Below are positions 54,601-64,000 of a stretch of DNA of 64,000 nucleotides, in pieces. Origin of the DNA: Phaeosaccion multiseriatum (Eukaryota; Ochrophyta, other classes); assembly GCA_965112735.1 (NCBI GenBank), contig OZ218950.1:6014001-6078000 (forward strand). The letters are read 5' to 3'. Each line of letters starts with the position of its first letter. Within the stretch, counting starts at the first letter, position 1. The notes under the pieces were generated by a model that was not told where the DNA came from, did not search any database, and saw nothing but the letters and a program-made list of their open reading frames with translations. Both the position numbers and the translations under genes were made by a program.

Positions 54601-57600
54601 AGACGGAGAGAGGGAGAACGAGACAGAGGCAGACAGAGAGACTGCGTACGTGCATGTGTGTGTGCGTGCCCTGCGTGCCCTGCGTGCCATCGTCACTCAC
54701 CTCAACGGCCTTAACCAGGCTCTGTGCGGGGCTGTTTGTCTCTTGTGGCACAAGCAGCTCGAGCATGAGCAGCACCAACGCGTCGGCAGCAGGGGCGGCC
54801 TCCGTCAGGATCTGGAAGGGGCGTATGTGCAGGGCATGGGTAGGGTAGAGGTGTATGGGCAGGGCAGGGCAGGGTAGAGGTGTATGGGCAGGGCAGGGCA
54901 GGGTAGAGGTGTATGGGCAGGGCAGCGTAGAGGTGTATGGGCACGGCAGGGCAGGGTACAGGTGTATAGTCAGGGTAAGGGACGTGTGGGCACACATGCC
55001 CCTCCCCACACGCACGCACGCACGCACCTGCACCACGGCGGGCACCCCGAGGCGGTCCTTATTGGCCGCAGCGCCCCCTAGCGCAGGCAGCTCCTCCTCT
55101 ATACCCTTACGTACGGGAGGAGCGGCCTTGGCATAGGCAGTGAACAGGCCGGCAAGCATGTCTTGGCGCCGCACACTCAAGGCAAAGTAGAGCGACAGGC
55201 GGCAGCGAGTGTCCACTTCGGAGAGCGGAGGGCCCTTCCACTCCCCTCGGGGGCCGCGGGGGAGGTTGCTGTCTTCCTCTCCGGCGTCGTCCCCCTCCTC
55301 CTCCTCTTCCTCCTCTGCCTTCTTCTCGCCATCTGTGACTGTCCCTCCTCCTCCCTCCTGCTCGACTGCTGCTGCTGCTGCTGCTGCTGCTGCGGCTTCT
55401 GCTTCTGCACTACCCGGCTCTAGTTTCACAGCTGGTGCCTCTGTCCCTGTATCACCAACTGCTGCGGTTGGCTTGGCGATGAGGCTGTCCAGAGACTTGT
55501 GGGCAAAGTCCAGCACCTTGTCCTTGAACTGCGGCTTGGGCCACAGCATGTTGGCGACGACTCGCACAGCGTTCCTCCTCACGTCCACGTTTTTGTGACA
55601 CGTGAATTTGAGCACTGCGGTCAAGCACGCGGGACGTACGGCAGGCTTGCCCAGAATCAGCTCCTGCAGAGAGAGAGAGAGAGAGAGAGGGGGGGTGGGC
55701 GGCACGAATACAAAAAAAAAACAACACACACCCACACACACGACGGAGAGAGGGGGGAACGAATGAGAAGAACGAGATGGAACATGTGTGTGTGAAAATA
55801 GTGACCTTCTCTCCCTCCCCCCCTCTCCTCCGCCAAACCCTTCCCTCGCTCCCCCCCACACACCTTTCCCTCCCCTCCCCCTCCCCTCCCCCCTCCCCTC
55901 CCCCCTCCCCTCCCTCCATCTCTACCTTGAGGCAGCTGAGACCCGTTGTGATCTCCTCCTTGGCCTGGGCCCGAGCGCAGAGGTTAAACACGAGTGCTAG
56001 ACAGGCTTGGGGCACGCGTGGAGCACTCATCTAGGGGGGGGGGGGGAGGGGGATGGCAGTGGATGGGAGCGGTTGGGATGGCAGTGGATGGGGAGGGGGG
56101 GGGGTGGCAGTGGATGGGGGGCAGAGTAAGAGAGTACACCGGATCCACCAACCAAAATAACACTGACTTTAATGCGTACGGCCTCCTCCTCCTCCTCCTC
56201 CTCCCGTCTCACCAACTCACCAAGGTCTGTGTGAAGAGCCTCCTTCCCTTGCCGGTCTTGAGGGAGCCGGCGAGGTTCCGCAGGAGCATCATCAGCACAG
56301 CGTCGTACACAGCAAAGGGGGCAGCTGGTGGTGGTACAGCCGTTGGTGGTACAGCAGCAGCCGCCGCAGAGCCGTCTTGCCCTCCTCCTCCTCCTCCTCC
56401 TCCTCCTCCTTCTGCTCTTTCTGCCCCCCCGTCTTCGCCATTCTCTCCAGCAGTTGGTGATACAGCAGCGCTTTGTTGCCGCATCACCTCCACCACGTAG
56501 AGCTCAAACAGGAGCGTGATGGCCGTGGTTCCTCGCTTTGCATAATCCCCCACTAGGAATTGAATCAGCTCCTTCATCGGCTTCATGCTCTTGGAGGAAG
56601 ACGAGCCCATGCCTCCACTCGACGTCCTCCTTATCATCGACAGCGGCGTGGCGCCTCCTCCTCCTCCTCCTCCTCCTCCTCCTCCTCCTCCTCCCTCCCT
56701 CTCCTCTTCCCGGACATCCAACGCCTCTACAAGCATCCTCGCCAACTTGACTACCACCTTACGCTGCACGTCTGCACAGCCTGCCATCTTCGCCCCCTCC
56801 GTAGCCTTGATGACCCTCTTGAAGGCGGCAGAGGCCATGCTCAGGCCCTTGTCTATGGGGTCCACAGGCTTGGCCCGTGCCCTCTCCAGCTCCTGCTGCT
56901 CCCGCCGCTCTCGCATCAGCTGCTGCTGCCGTAGCATGTTCTTCCGTTGCCCACCCCCCCCCCCTCCTCCTCCTCCCCCTCCTCCACCTGCTGCCCCTGC
57001 AGGGAAGCCCGCCTCTCCCGCCGATGCCGACGTTGGGGAGGACATGGGAGGGGGCATCGATGAGCCGTCGGGAGATACCAAGTCCTGTGTGTGTGCGTGT
57101 GTGCGTGCGTGGGTGCATGTTGCATCCATTGGGTAGGAAGAGGAGCAGGACGAGAAAGAGGAGTAGGATAAGGAGCCGCAGCAGTAGCAGTAGCAGTAGC
57201 AGTAGCAGCAGCAGCAGCAGCAGAAGTATTGGTGGCAGTAGTAATAGTAATAGCTGCATCCTGTAGCACCCCCGACCCAGGAATGTCCGACTCAACCCCA
57301 AACTCAGCCCCATCAATCTCAAACTCAAATCAAACTCACCACTCCGACCTCCCCGAACTCCGTGGATGTCCTAAACCACGCGTAAGTGTCGCCTTCCCTC
57401 TCCCCATCGTCGTCGCCAACCATCGTAGCACCACCTCCTTCCCCTCTTCTCCTCTTGTTGGCCCTTCCCCCTTCCATCAACACGCCCCCGTCCTCCCCTT
57501 CCTCCCCTCCGGCCCCTCCCATCCTTAGCCTGGCGCCACTCTTTGCCTGTTCCTGCTCCTCTGCATAGGCCGCATCTGCTACCATCTCCGGAGGGTTGAC

Positions 57601-58657
57601 CTGCGCATTCAACCACGCCATGAGCTCCTCTCCAGGGAGGGGGAGCAGCTTGGAGCGAAGGTTCTGATGGCCCGGAGGGGGGGGGGGGAGCTTGTCTAAG
57701 CTGCTCAACACAAGTTCACCCACCGCCACGTAGTCCATCTCTGCTGCTGTATCACCAACTGCTGAACCACTACCTGTCCCGCCAACGGATAATGCCCCCC
57801 CTGGACCACCAATTTGCGCTTGGGCGGCCGCCATGGCTGCTGCAAGAGCCGCCGAAGGAGGCAGTGCGTGCCCTTTACTGCTGCTCCCGCTCACCCCGCC
57901 ACTGCTGGTGCTACTACGACTCCCTCCCCGCCCTGCCGATGCAGCAGCAGCAGCAGCAGCAGCAGCCCTACTGGCTCTGGCAGCACCGACGGCAGCGGCG
58001 GAGGAGGACGAGGAAGAGGAGGAGGACGCAGATGATGTCGAGTACGGATCAGAAGCGTTGCCGCTGAGGTCGACTCTGCCCCGGACGGCTCCGTTGGCAG
58101 CCACAGCAGACGATGCCTGCTTGTCGGCGCCGCTGTGGATGATGGCATTGGCCAGCGCCTGCACGGAGGGACTGTGGTGGTGTACCATGTGTGGTGAAGG
58201 AAAGGTAAAGTGAAAAGGTGAGATGACAAGACGGGTAGAAAGGTGGCAGGAAGATGGTAGTGGATGGATGGGTCGGGTGGGGGTTGGGTTGGGGGAGAGG
58301 GAAGAAGGGGGAGGAGGGAAGCGGGGAGGGGAGGAAGCTGGCATGACACGTACAACGAGGACACTTCGATTCATGTCAAACGAGGACACTTCGATTCATG
58401 TCACACTTACCCTGGGGCTGGTGCGACCTTGAGAAGCTTGACGCACGCCGCTCTAAGCGACCCCGCTGTGTCTCGAAGGGAAGCGGCGGCGGCGTTGGCG
58501 GTAGCGAGCGCTGCAGCGGCTCGGGCAGTGGCGGTTTCATCGTTGTCCTGGCGCCCAGAGCCAGGGGCAGGGCCGGCAGACAAGCTTCTGCTCATAGCAG
58601 CCACCTGGGAAGGGGGGAGGGGGGGGGGGGGTGTCAGGTGCGAGAACAGAGGGGAAG

Positions 58658-58723
<66 letters not shown>

Positions 58724-61174
58724 CACACACACACATACCACTTTGTCTGGTGAGCGCAGCACGAGGGCCATGGCGGGTACGACGAGCTCAAAGAGACTCT
58801 GCTTGGAGGTGGCCATGTTGAGCAGCGCGTTCTGCAGCACCTGCGCAAGTTCAAGTTGAAGTGAGGAAACAAACAAAAGGGTTTTGTGTGGGTGTAAGTG
58901 AATGATTTGTGTAACGAGACAGTCAAATCAGTAGAAGAAACAAACAAGCAAACAAACAGCAAGGGACACCCATCAATTCCGTCAGGGGTCTGCCGGTACC
59001 GGCCAAGTCCTGACACCACCCACTCACCAGGTAGTGCTTGGCCGTGAAGGTGCTGTCTGCAGGGGGGCGACTCTTGAGCCATGTCACCATCTTGTGAGCC
59101 AAGCCCCGACCCTCCGTCTCGAGCAAGACGGGGCGCATGAATGGGTGCGAGGGGGGGATGAGGGAGAGCACAGATGTGTCGCCATGACGACCTGGGAGGA
59201 GGAGGGAAGAGAGGGAGGGAGGGGGGGAGGGAGGGAGGGAGAGAGGGAGGGAGGGAGAGAGGGAGGGAGGGAGGGAAGGAGGGAGGGAGAGAGGGAGGGA
59301 GAGAGGGAGGGAGGGAAGGAGGGAGGGAGAAGGGGAGGGAGGGAGGGAGGAAGGGAAGGAGGGAGGGAGAAGGGGAGGGAAGGAGGGAGGGAGGGAAGGA
59401 GGGAGGGAGAAGGGGAGGGAGGGAGGGAGGGAGGGAGGGAAGGAGGGAGGGAGAAGGGGAGGGAGGGAGGTTCGCGTAAGGACGGAGAGGTGAAGAGTGG
59501 GGCAGATACGCACGCAGGGGCAAGTAGCGGAGGAGGAGTGGGCATCAGGACTGACCTGGCTCCCACCACACAGGCATACGGGCCAAACACCACCCACCCA
59601 TTGACATAACTGTACCTGCGCTGGGACCGAGGCCCTTGCCGGGCACCATGGCCAGCACGAGCGTTTCCATGAACTTCATCACGCAGCTCGACACCTCCAC
59701 CTGGGGTGGGGGGCAAGAGTGTCAGGACAGGAGGGGATGGGTGGGTGGATGGGTGTCAGGACAGGGGGGGATGGGTGGGTGGATGGGTGTCAGGACAGGG
59801 GGGGATGGGTGGGTGGATGGGTGTCAGGACAGGGGGGGATGGGTGGGTGGATGGGTGTCAGGACAGGGGGGATGGGTGGGTGGATGGGTGTCAGGACAGG
59901 GGGGGATGGGTGGGTGGATGGGTGTCAGGACTTGATGGATGCGCCTGTATCTACGTGACCTCTCTCTCTCTCTCCATCCTTTCTCTCTATCTGTCCCTCT
60001 CTCTCTCTCTCTTTCTCTCTCTCTGTCCCCTTCTCTCTCTCTCTTTCTCTCTCTGTCCCTCTCTCTCTCCATCCTTTCTCTCTCTCTCTTCTCTCCCTCT
60101 CTCTCTATACCCCACACACCGCCTATACCTGAGGCGAGGAGATGAGTGCGAGGATCTGCCCCTTGAGGGCCATGAGGGCGGTGAAGTCCGCCTGTGCCTT
60201 TGGCCCCATCTCAGCAGCGAGGTAGGAGAGGGCGGGCTTGAGCACGTTGTTAGCGGTGATGACACACGCCTTCTTTACGCCGGCGTGGTCGTCGGCAAGC
60301 ATGAATTGGATCACTCCCACGAGCTGTGTGAATGGGGTACGGGGTATCGGGTGTGGGAGAGCGAGAGAAGAGAGAGAGAGGGAGAGAGAGACACACAAGG
60401 AGAGAGAGTGAGACAGACAGACAGAGAGGGAGAGAGAGATGGAGAGAGAGGTCGAGAGAAAGAGGGAGAGAGATGGGGCAAGGCGGTGTGGGGAGGACGG
60501 GGACCGGATCGGTCGAGAGAGAGGGAGGAAGGCAGAGGAGCAAAGAGAGAGCAAGGGAGAGAGAGAGGGAGAAGAGAGAGAGAGATATATGTACAGAGAG
60601 AGAGAGACAGACGGACGGAGAGAGGAGAGGGGAACAAGGACAGGACGGAAGCGCTGTTTAGAAAGTTACCTGTCCCATGTACTCCGGATTCTGCTTCACG
60701 ATTTCTCGGAGTATGCCGAGCAAGTGCCTCCTCGTTGTGGCATTAAAGTCGGTCTGAAACTCGCACAGCAGCGGCACCACCTGGGGGAGGATGGCGTTGT
60801 CTCTGTTGAGACACAGCTCCTTGACCTGGAGGAGGAGGAGGAGGAGGAGGAGACAAGTGAGCCGGGAAGTGCGGTAGATATTTGTATACGCTGCAGTGAG
60901 GGGAGCACTTCCTGTCTGAGAAGCGAGCGATGAGACGTGGGCGTGTGCGCTCGAGAGGGAGACCACCCGCCCTTGATCTGTCTGGGAAGATTGTGCAGCT
61001 TGCTCGTCTTCCCTCCAGCTCGACAAGCGCACTGCCCCCATCAAAACCGGTCCAAACAAGGCCCATACTTGCCTGACTGAGGAGATACTGCTTCTGATCG
61101 TTGGTCTCGAGCTTGGCATCGTTGATGATGTCCAGCGCCTGCTCCAGCAGCGCCTGAGAGGAAGCCGTCGCCAT
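51610..61174 (-). CDS. Symplekin / Pta1, scaffold of the mRNA 3'-end processing complex
   Basis: Eighteen exons, all joined in phase: 61073-61174, 60670-60825, 60129-60323, 59616-59700, 59028-59191, 58739-58840, 58411-58604, 57340-58171, 56221-57084, 55926-56030, 55028-55663, 54701-54811, 54158-54392, 53706-53914, 53102-53296, 52316-52411, 51937-52001, 51610-51679; 1471 residues. Symplekin is the HEAT-repeat scaffold linking CPSF, CstF and Ssu72. The N-terminus (LLEQALDIINDAKLETNDQK; then QNPEYMGQLVGVIQFMLADD) fits the symplekin HEAT domain. The C-terminal domain is recognisable from FPQLKTFVAKQVLPRMVELR, AWENNTLWGGFAVCAKMM, LPAAVLKDLLKKHKDLRVPL and the last-exon helix YAQTLIKVEQGVRDVLGL. The middle holds low-complexity Ala, Gly, Ser and acidic inserts coded by triplet repeats, making it longer than the human protein (about 1270). 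Intron 1 begins with GC (CAG|GCAAGT). Several introns carry long repeats. Confidence 0.93.
52080..52177. repeat. (GCAG)n tract in symplekin intron
   Basis: GGCA/GCAG tetramers with GATA interruptions in the intron 52002-52315. Confidence 0.9.
52585..53101. repeat. CACCCACTCA arrays with a 95-base segmental duplication in a symplekin intron
   Basis: The stretch beginning GGCATCATCGCATTCAACAC is present at 52585-52680 and again at 52814-52909 with essentially no change. Between and after the copies are long (CTCA)n and (CACC)n arrays that run into the donor of the intron 52412-53101. Confidence 0.9.
53304..53402. repeat. (GT)n-rich tract in symplekin intron
   Basis: Impure GT repeats with GA/GC steps, immediately upstream (in sense direction) of the acceptor of exon 53102-53296; on the transcript it reads (CA)n. 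Confidence 0.9.
58663..58734. repeat. (CA)n microsatellite in symplekin intron
   Basis: About 35 CA units in the intron 58605-58738. Confidence 0.95.
59204..59470. repeat. (GGGA)n tract in symplekin intron
   Basis: A 265-base GGGA/GAGA/GGAA array. In the transcript it is a (TCCC)n pyrimidine tract just upstream of the acceptor of exon 59028-59191. Confidence 0.95.
59717..59935. repeat. 32-bp minisatellite in symplekin intron
   Basis: About seven units built from GTGTCAGGACAGGGGGGGAT and GGGTGGGTGGATG. The number of G in the run varies by one between units. The GTGTCAGGACAG core also occurs in another symplekin intron (53942-53980) and at 1687-1770. Confidence 0.9.
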
Positions 61175-61557
61175 CGCGCCACCGATTTACCCTGTCACCA
61201 GCTGCTACGTGCAGCTGCTGCGCCCCGAGAGGGGGTCTTCCCTACCGCGACTATTCCTCTCCCTCCCGCTGCTGCTGCCCTCCTCTCATTTTTGCCGCAA
61301 TGGTAGCACTCCCTCATCCGCACATGGGTTCTGCCAGCACACCACGCCCCCTTCTCTACCTCCCCCTGTTTTTTGTTTTTGTTTGTTATCCTTGCTTTTC
61401 TCTTCTTTGATGAGGGGATCGGCGGGGCGTGGAGTGCCATCGTTAAAATAATTAGAGGCATACGCCTTGCGGGGATTTCGCGCCAAAGGCTTTAGCATCT
61501 CATAGAAGACGCCACATATCATCCCAATCATCCTAGTGCTTGGGTACTTGGCTGAAC
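61175..61557. promoter_or_regulatory. Divergent promoter region, symplekin / low-complexity gene
   Basis: 383 bases between start codons. It starts next to the symplekin ATG with CTGTCACCAGCTGCTACGTG, a distant relative of the dispersed CAGCAGTTGGTGATACAG motif. No TTACGTAA core seen. Confidence 0.4.
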
Positions 61558-61929
61558 ATGCAAAGGTACGAACCTATGATGTGCCAGCACTGCCATGGCC
61601 AGGGATATACGTTTGTCTTGGCGGCCCCGCCAAGGAACAACAAGAAGGGAGAACAGAAGGGGGTGAGGCTGAAGCGGGAGGAACGAGCGCCCGTGCGGAG
61701 GGAGAACAAGGGGATAAGAGATGTGGAGCAGCAGCAGCAGCCTCACCCCCTTCTGTTCCCGAGGGAGAACAAGGGGATAAAAGATGTGGAGCAGCAGCAG
61801 CAGCATCACCACCACCAGCAGGAACAGAAGGGGGTGAGGCTGCTGAAGCGGGAGGGACAAGTTTCCCTGCTGCCACAGAGGAGGGAGAATAACAAGGTGA
61901 CAGCAGGAGGTGCGGAGCAGCAGCAGCAT

Positions 61930-61961
<32 letters not shown>

Positions 61962-62586
61962 GAGGCAGTCAGGCACCAGCGTCTCACCTGGGCAGCCCCA
62001 GCAGAGCCAGCAGGGTCAGGGGGGGAAGATAGCTCTGGTAGCGGTGGCCCGAGCGCTGGACTTTGACAATGGTGAAGCCAGACAGACCACCCGGTCTCTC
62101 TCTCTGAATGATTGGGGTGCCGGAAGCTCCACTGAAAGAAAGGACCTAACAGCAGAAGAATCGTCGGCGAACACTGCCCGTCCTCCTTCTCCTCCTCCTC
62201 CACCTCCTGCAGCAGCACTGCTCCCTCCTCCTGTTGCAGGCACCAACAGTGCTGCTGCCGCCGCCGACGACCTTCTCTGTGTGATTCCGTGGTATCTCAG
62301 CAACGATCTCTCTATCAACCCCTTGGCTCACAGCAGCTGCAACAACAACGAGCTTGACAACCACTTCCACAGGAAGCGAGGCCAAGAGGAGCTGGCACTG
62401 CTGCCGGGAGAGGTCCTGGGGCCTGCGAGCAGCGGTGGGAAGCAGCGACCACAGCACCGAAGATATCTCCGCTTCGATGATGATGGCTCCGGCTGCTCAA
62501 CTGCCGCCCTGTCGGGCCTCTCCTCGTCTGATAATGATGACGACGAGGAGGATGTGGAGCGCCTCATCGATGTCTTCTTTGCGTGA
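61558..62586 (+). CDS. Low-complexity protein with one DnaJ-like Cys motif
   Basis: A single-exon frame of 342 residues from ATG 61558, TGA at 62584-62586. Residues 8-17 read CQHCHGQGYT, the C-x-x-C-x-G-x-G unit of DnaJ-type zinc-binding repeats, but only one copy is present, so it cannot make a full DnaJ zinc finger alone. An internal duplication follows (RRENKGIRDVEQQQQ and PRENKGIKDVEQQQQ), then poly-Gln, a Pro stretch, Ala runs, and a more ordinary C-terminal half ending in an acidic helix (DDDEEDVERLIDVFFA). Supporting evidence that it is coding: the frame is long across non-repeat parts and the start codon is followed by the Cys motif. No homology is recognised. It shares a divergent promoter with symplekin. 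Confidence 0.55.
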
Positions 62587-63300
62587 CGAAGGTATTTGTA
62601 GTAGGCAGGGAGAGAGAGAGAGGGACATGGAGGGGGTGAGAGGTAGGGAGGGAGGAGACTTAGACAGAGACAGAGAGTGGGAGAGAGAGAGACGGAGAGA
62701 GACGGAGAGAGACGGAGAGTGAGAAGAGGAGAAAGGGGGAGAGAGAGAGGGAGGGAGGGAGGGAGGGAGGGAGGGAGGGGAAGGGAGAGAGAGAGAAAGA
62801 AGAGAGAGAGCGAGAGACAGAGAGCTTTGCTACTAGTATTGAGCTGCTTTGGTGGAGGACCGACGCACTCAGGCATGGCACGCCACTCCAAGCCAACAAA
62901 ATCGCCTGACGGATGGCACTCCAAGGCAACAAGACCGCCTGACGGATGGACTTCGGAGAGGTAGATAAAAGGTGGTAAATGCAGCTTGGACTATAGTACT
63001 GGACTATTACTTGGTAGAGAGTCTAGATCGAAAGAGCAGCTTTATTATTTGGGCTAATTTTGACGCATACATGTACATTATATATATAGGTATATACATA
63101 CAAGAAATTTGGAAACTGTACAGTGAGTGCTGGAACATAGCCTCCCTGCTCCTGTCCGGGCGGGGAGAGTCAAACTCAGCCCCTTACTCACAGCACAGAG
63201 AGTCAAGGGGGGAGCGGTTGGCGATACAGCAGCAGCAGCCATCTGGGCATCGGCAGCAGCCGCACTGATGCACGTTCCATACCCACTGCGTCCTCCAACG
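62587..63300. other. Intergenic region
   Basis: A GA-rich tract (62605-62825) followed by ordinary sequence with two GCCTGACGGATGG repeats (about 62905-62950), an AT-rich patch with TATATATA (63078-63095) and a variant of the dispersed motif, GCGGTTGGCGATACAGCAGC, at 63214-63233. No gene supported. Confidence 0.5.
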
Positions 63301-63540
63301 CAGCTTAACGACCCACCTCACAGCCTAATGGAGCTTAACGACCCACCTCACAGCATAATGGAGCTTAACGACACACCTCACAGCATAATGGAGCTTAACG
63401 ACACACCTCACAGCATAATGGAGCTTAACGACACACCTCACAGCATAATGGAGCTTAACGACACACCTCACAGCATAATGGAGCTTAACGACACACCTCA
63501 CAGCATAATGGAGCTTAACGACACACCTCACAACAAAACA
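63301..63540. repeat. 30-bp satellite, eight units
   Basis: The unit GAGCTTAACGACACACCTCA followed by CAGCATAATG is repeated at exact 30-base spacing. The first two units have ACCCACC for ACACACC and the first has CCTAATG; the last is altered at its end. As 30 is a multiple of three, one frame stays open and repeats MELNDTPHSI, but there is no sign it is a gene. Confidence 0.95.
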
Positions 63541-64000
63541 AACAAGCAGAGGAAGACTTGATCCAATCATCCTTCCAAAGCCAAGACCGTCAAGCATAAA
63601 CCACGCACGAACGAAACTGCCATAGCGCAGCTCTCAAGCACCTACTTGTCAAGCAAGCACTATCGTTTTACGATCGTAAATAACCACGTCACACATACTC
63701 ACACCCCACCCAATTCACACACCCCTCCCTCCCTCCCTCCCTACCTACCTACCTACCTACCTACATACCTCCCTCCCTCCCTCCCTCCCTCCCTCCCTCC
63801 CTCCCTCCCTACCTACCTACCTCCCTCCCTCCCTCCCTCCCTCCCTCCCTCCCTCCCTCCCTCCCTCCCTCCCTCCCTCCCTCCCTCCCTCCCTCCCTCC
63901 CTCCCTCCCTCCCTCCCTCCCTCCCTCTCTCCCACACACACCCCTCTTACAATCTGCCTCCATTCCTCTGTGGCGTCATGCATCCCGACCACGCTGTGTC
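63541..64000. other. Terminal intergenic sequence with (CCCT)n array
   Basis: Short unique sequence to 63715, then an array of CCCT with some CTAC units to about 63925, then unique sequence. No gene seen before the window ends. Confidence 0.6.

Noticed and set aside
61574-62218. Minus-strand frame opposite the low-complexity gene
   Set aside because: It is made of Ala/Ser/Leu runs that mirror the triplet repeats; the plus frame has the better start and Cys motif.
63301-63540. CRISPR-like array
   Set aside because: Units are contiguous without distinct spacers; this is a eukaryotic satellite.

Overview
This is nuclear DNA from a eukaryote, most likely a photosynthetic stramenopile (heterokont) alga; a eustigmatophyte such as Nannochloropsis or a relative is plausible but is a guess. 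The genes are broken by many short GT-AG introns (plus two apparent GC-AG introns), the DNA is GC-rich, and the intergenic DNA and introns are packed with simple repeats. The plastid clue is the YebC-family protein at 12964-14311, which starts with a signal peptide ending in an ASAFAP-like Ala-Phe junction, the usual plastid address of heterokonts. I see no bacterial operon, CRISPR array, rRNA or tRNA.

Layout, left to right. 186-997 (+): 3' end of a leucine-rich-repeat gene. 2828-8367 (-): an 11-exon gene with an N-terminal Rossmann-like domain of unknown function. 8683-9695 (+): an unrecognised three-exon gene. 11180-12415 (-): a nucleotide-sugar transporter, divergent from the YebC/TACO1-type gene at 12964-14311 (+). 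16119-18670 (-): a Golgi-type sulfotransferase, divergent from an ankyrin gene at 19005-21012 (+). 21678-22291 (-): a small secreted Cys-rich repeat protein, divergent from CCT8 (chaperonin theta) at 22580-25778 (+). 27273-36871 (+): a protein of about 1990 residues with an FHA-like domain, three SUMO-interaction-like motifs and a UBZ4-like zinc finger. 38194-43747 (-): three related ankyrin genes in tandem, one internally shortened. 43812-45458: a 1.65 kb inverted-repeat DNA transposon with a TAA target duplication, next to a frameshifted SRPBCC gene (45557-46022, +). 46748-48121 (-): a DUF2237 gene rebuilt from five small exons. 48895-50430 (+): a VTC1-like polyphosphate/vacuolar protein. 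51610-61174 (-): an 18-exon symplekin. 61558-62586 (+): a low-complexity protein with one DnaJ-like Cys motif. The rest is satellite DNA.

The genes are housekeeping functions (mRNA 3' processing, protein folding, Golgi transport and sulfation, organelle translation) without an operon-like theme. The most unusual features are genome-style ones. A dispersed ~18-base motif (CAGCAGTTGGTGATACAG) is read as Ala-Val-Gly-Asp-Thr in several unrelated proteins and also sits in introns and in opposite orientation. Other short motifs recur near splice acceptors. Many introns have purine repeats by the donor and complementary pyrimidine repeats by the acceptor. A TTACGTAA-type motif lies in several promoter regions. 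Exon borders below were worked out by hand from splice signals and reading-frame continuity; they have not been checked against transcripts.
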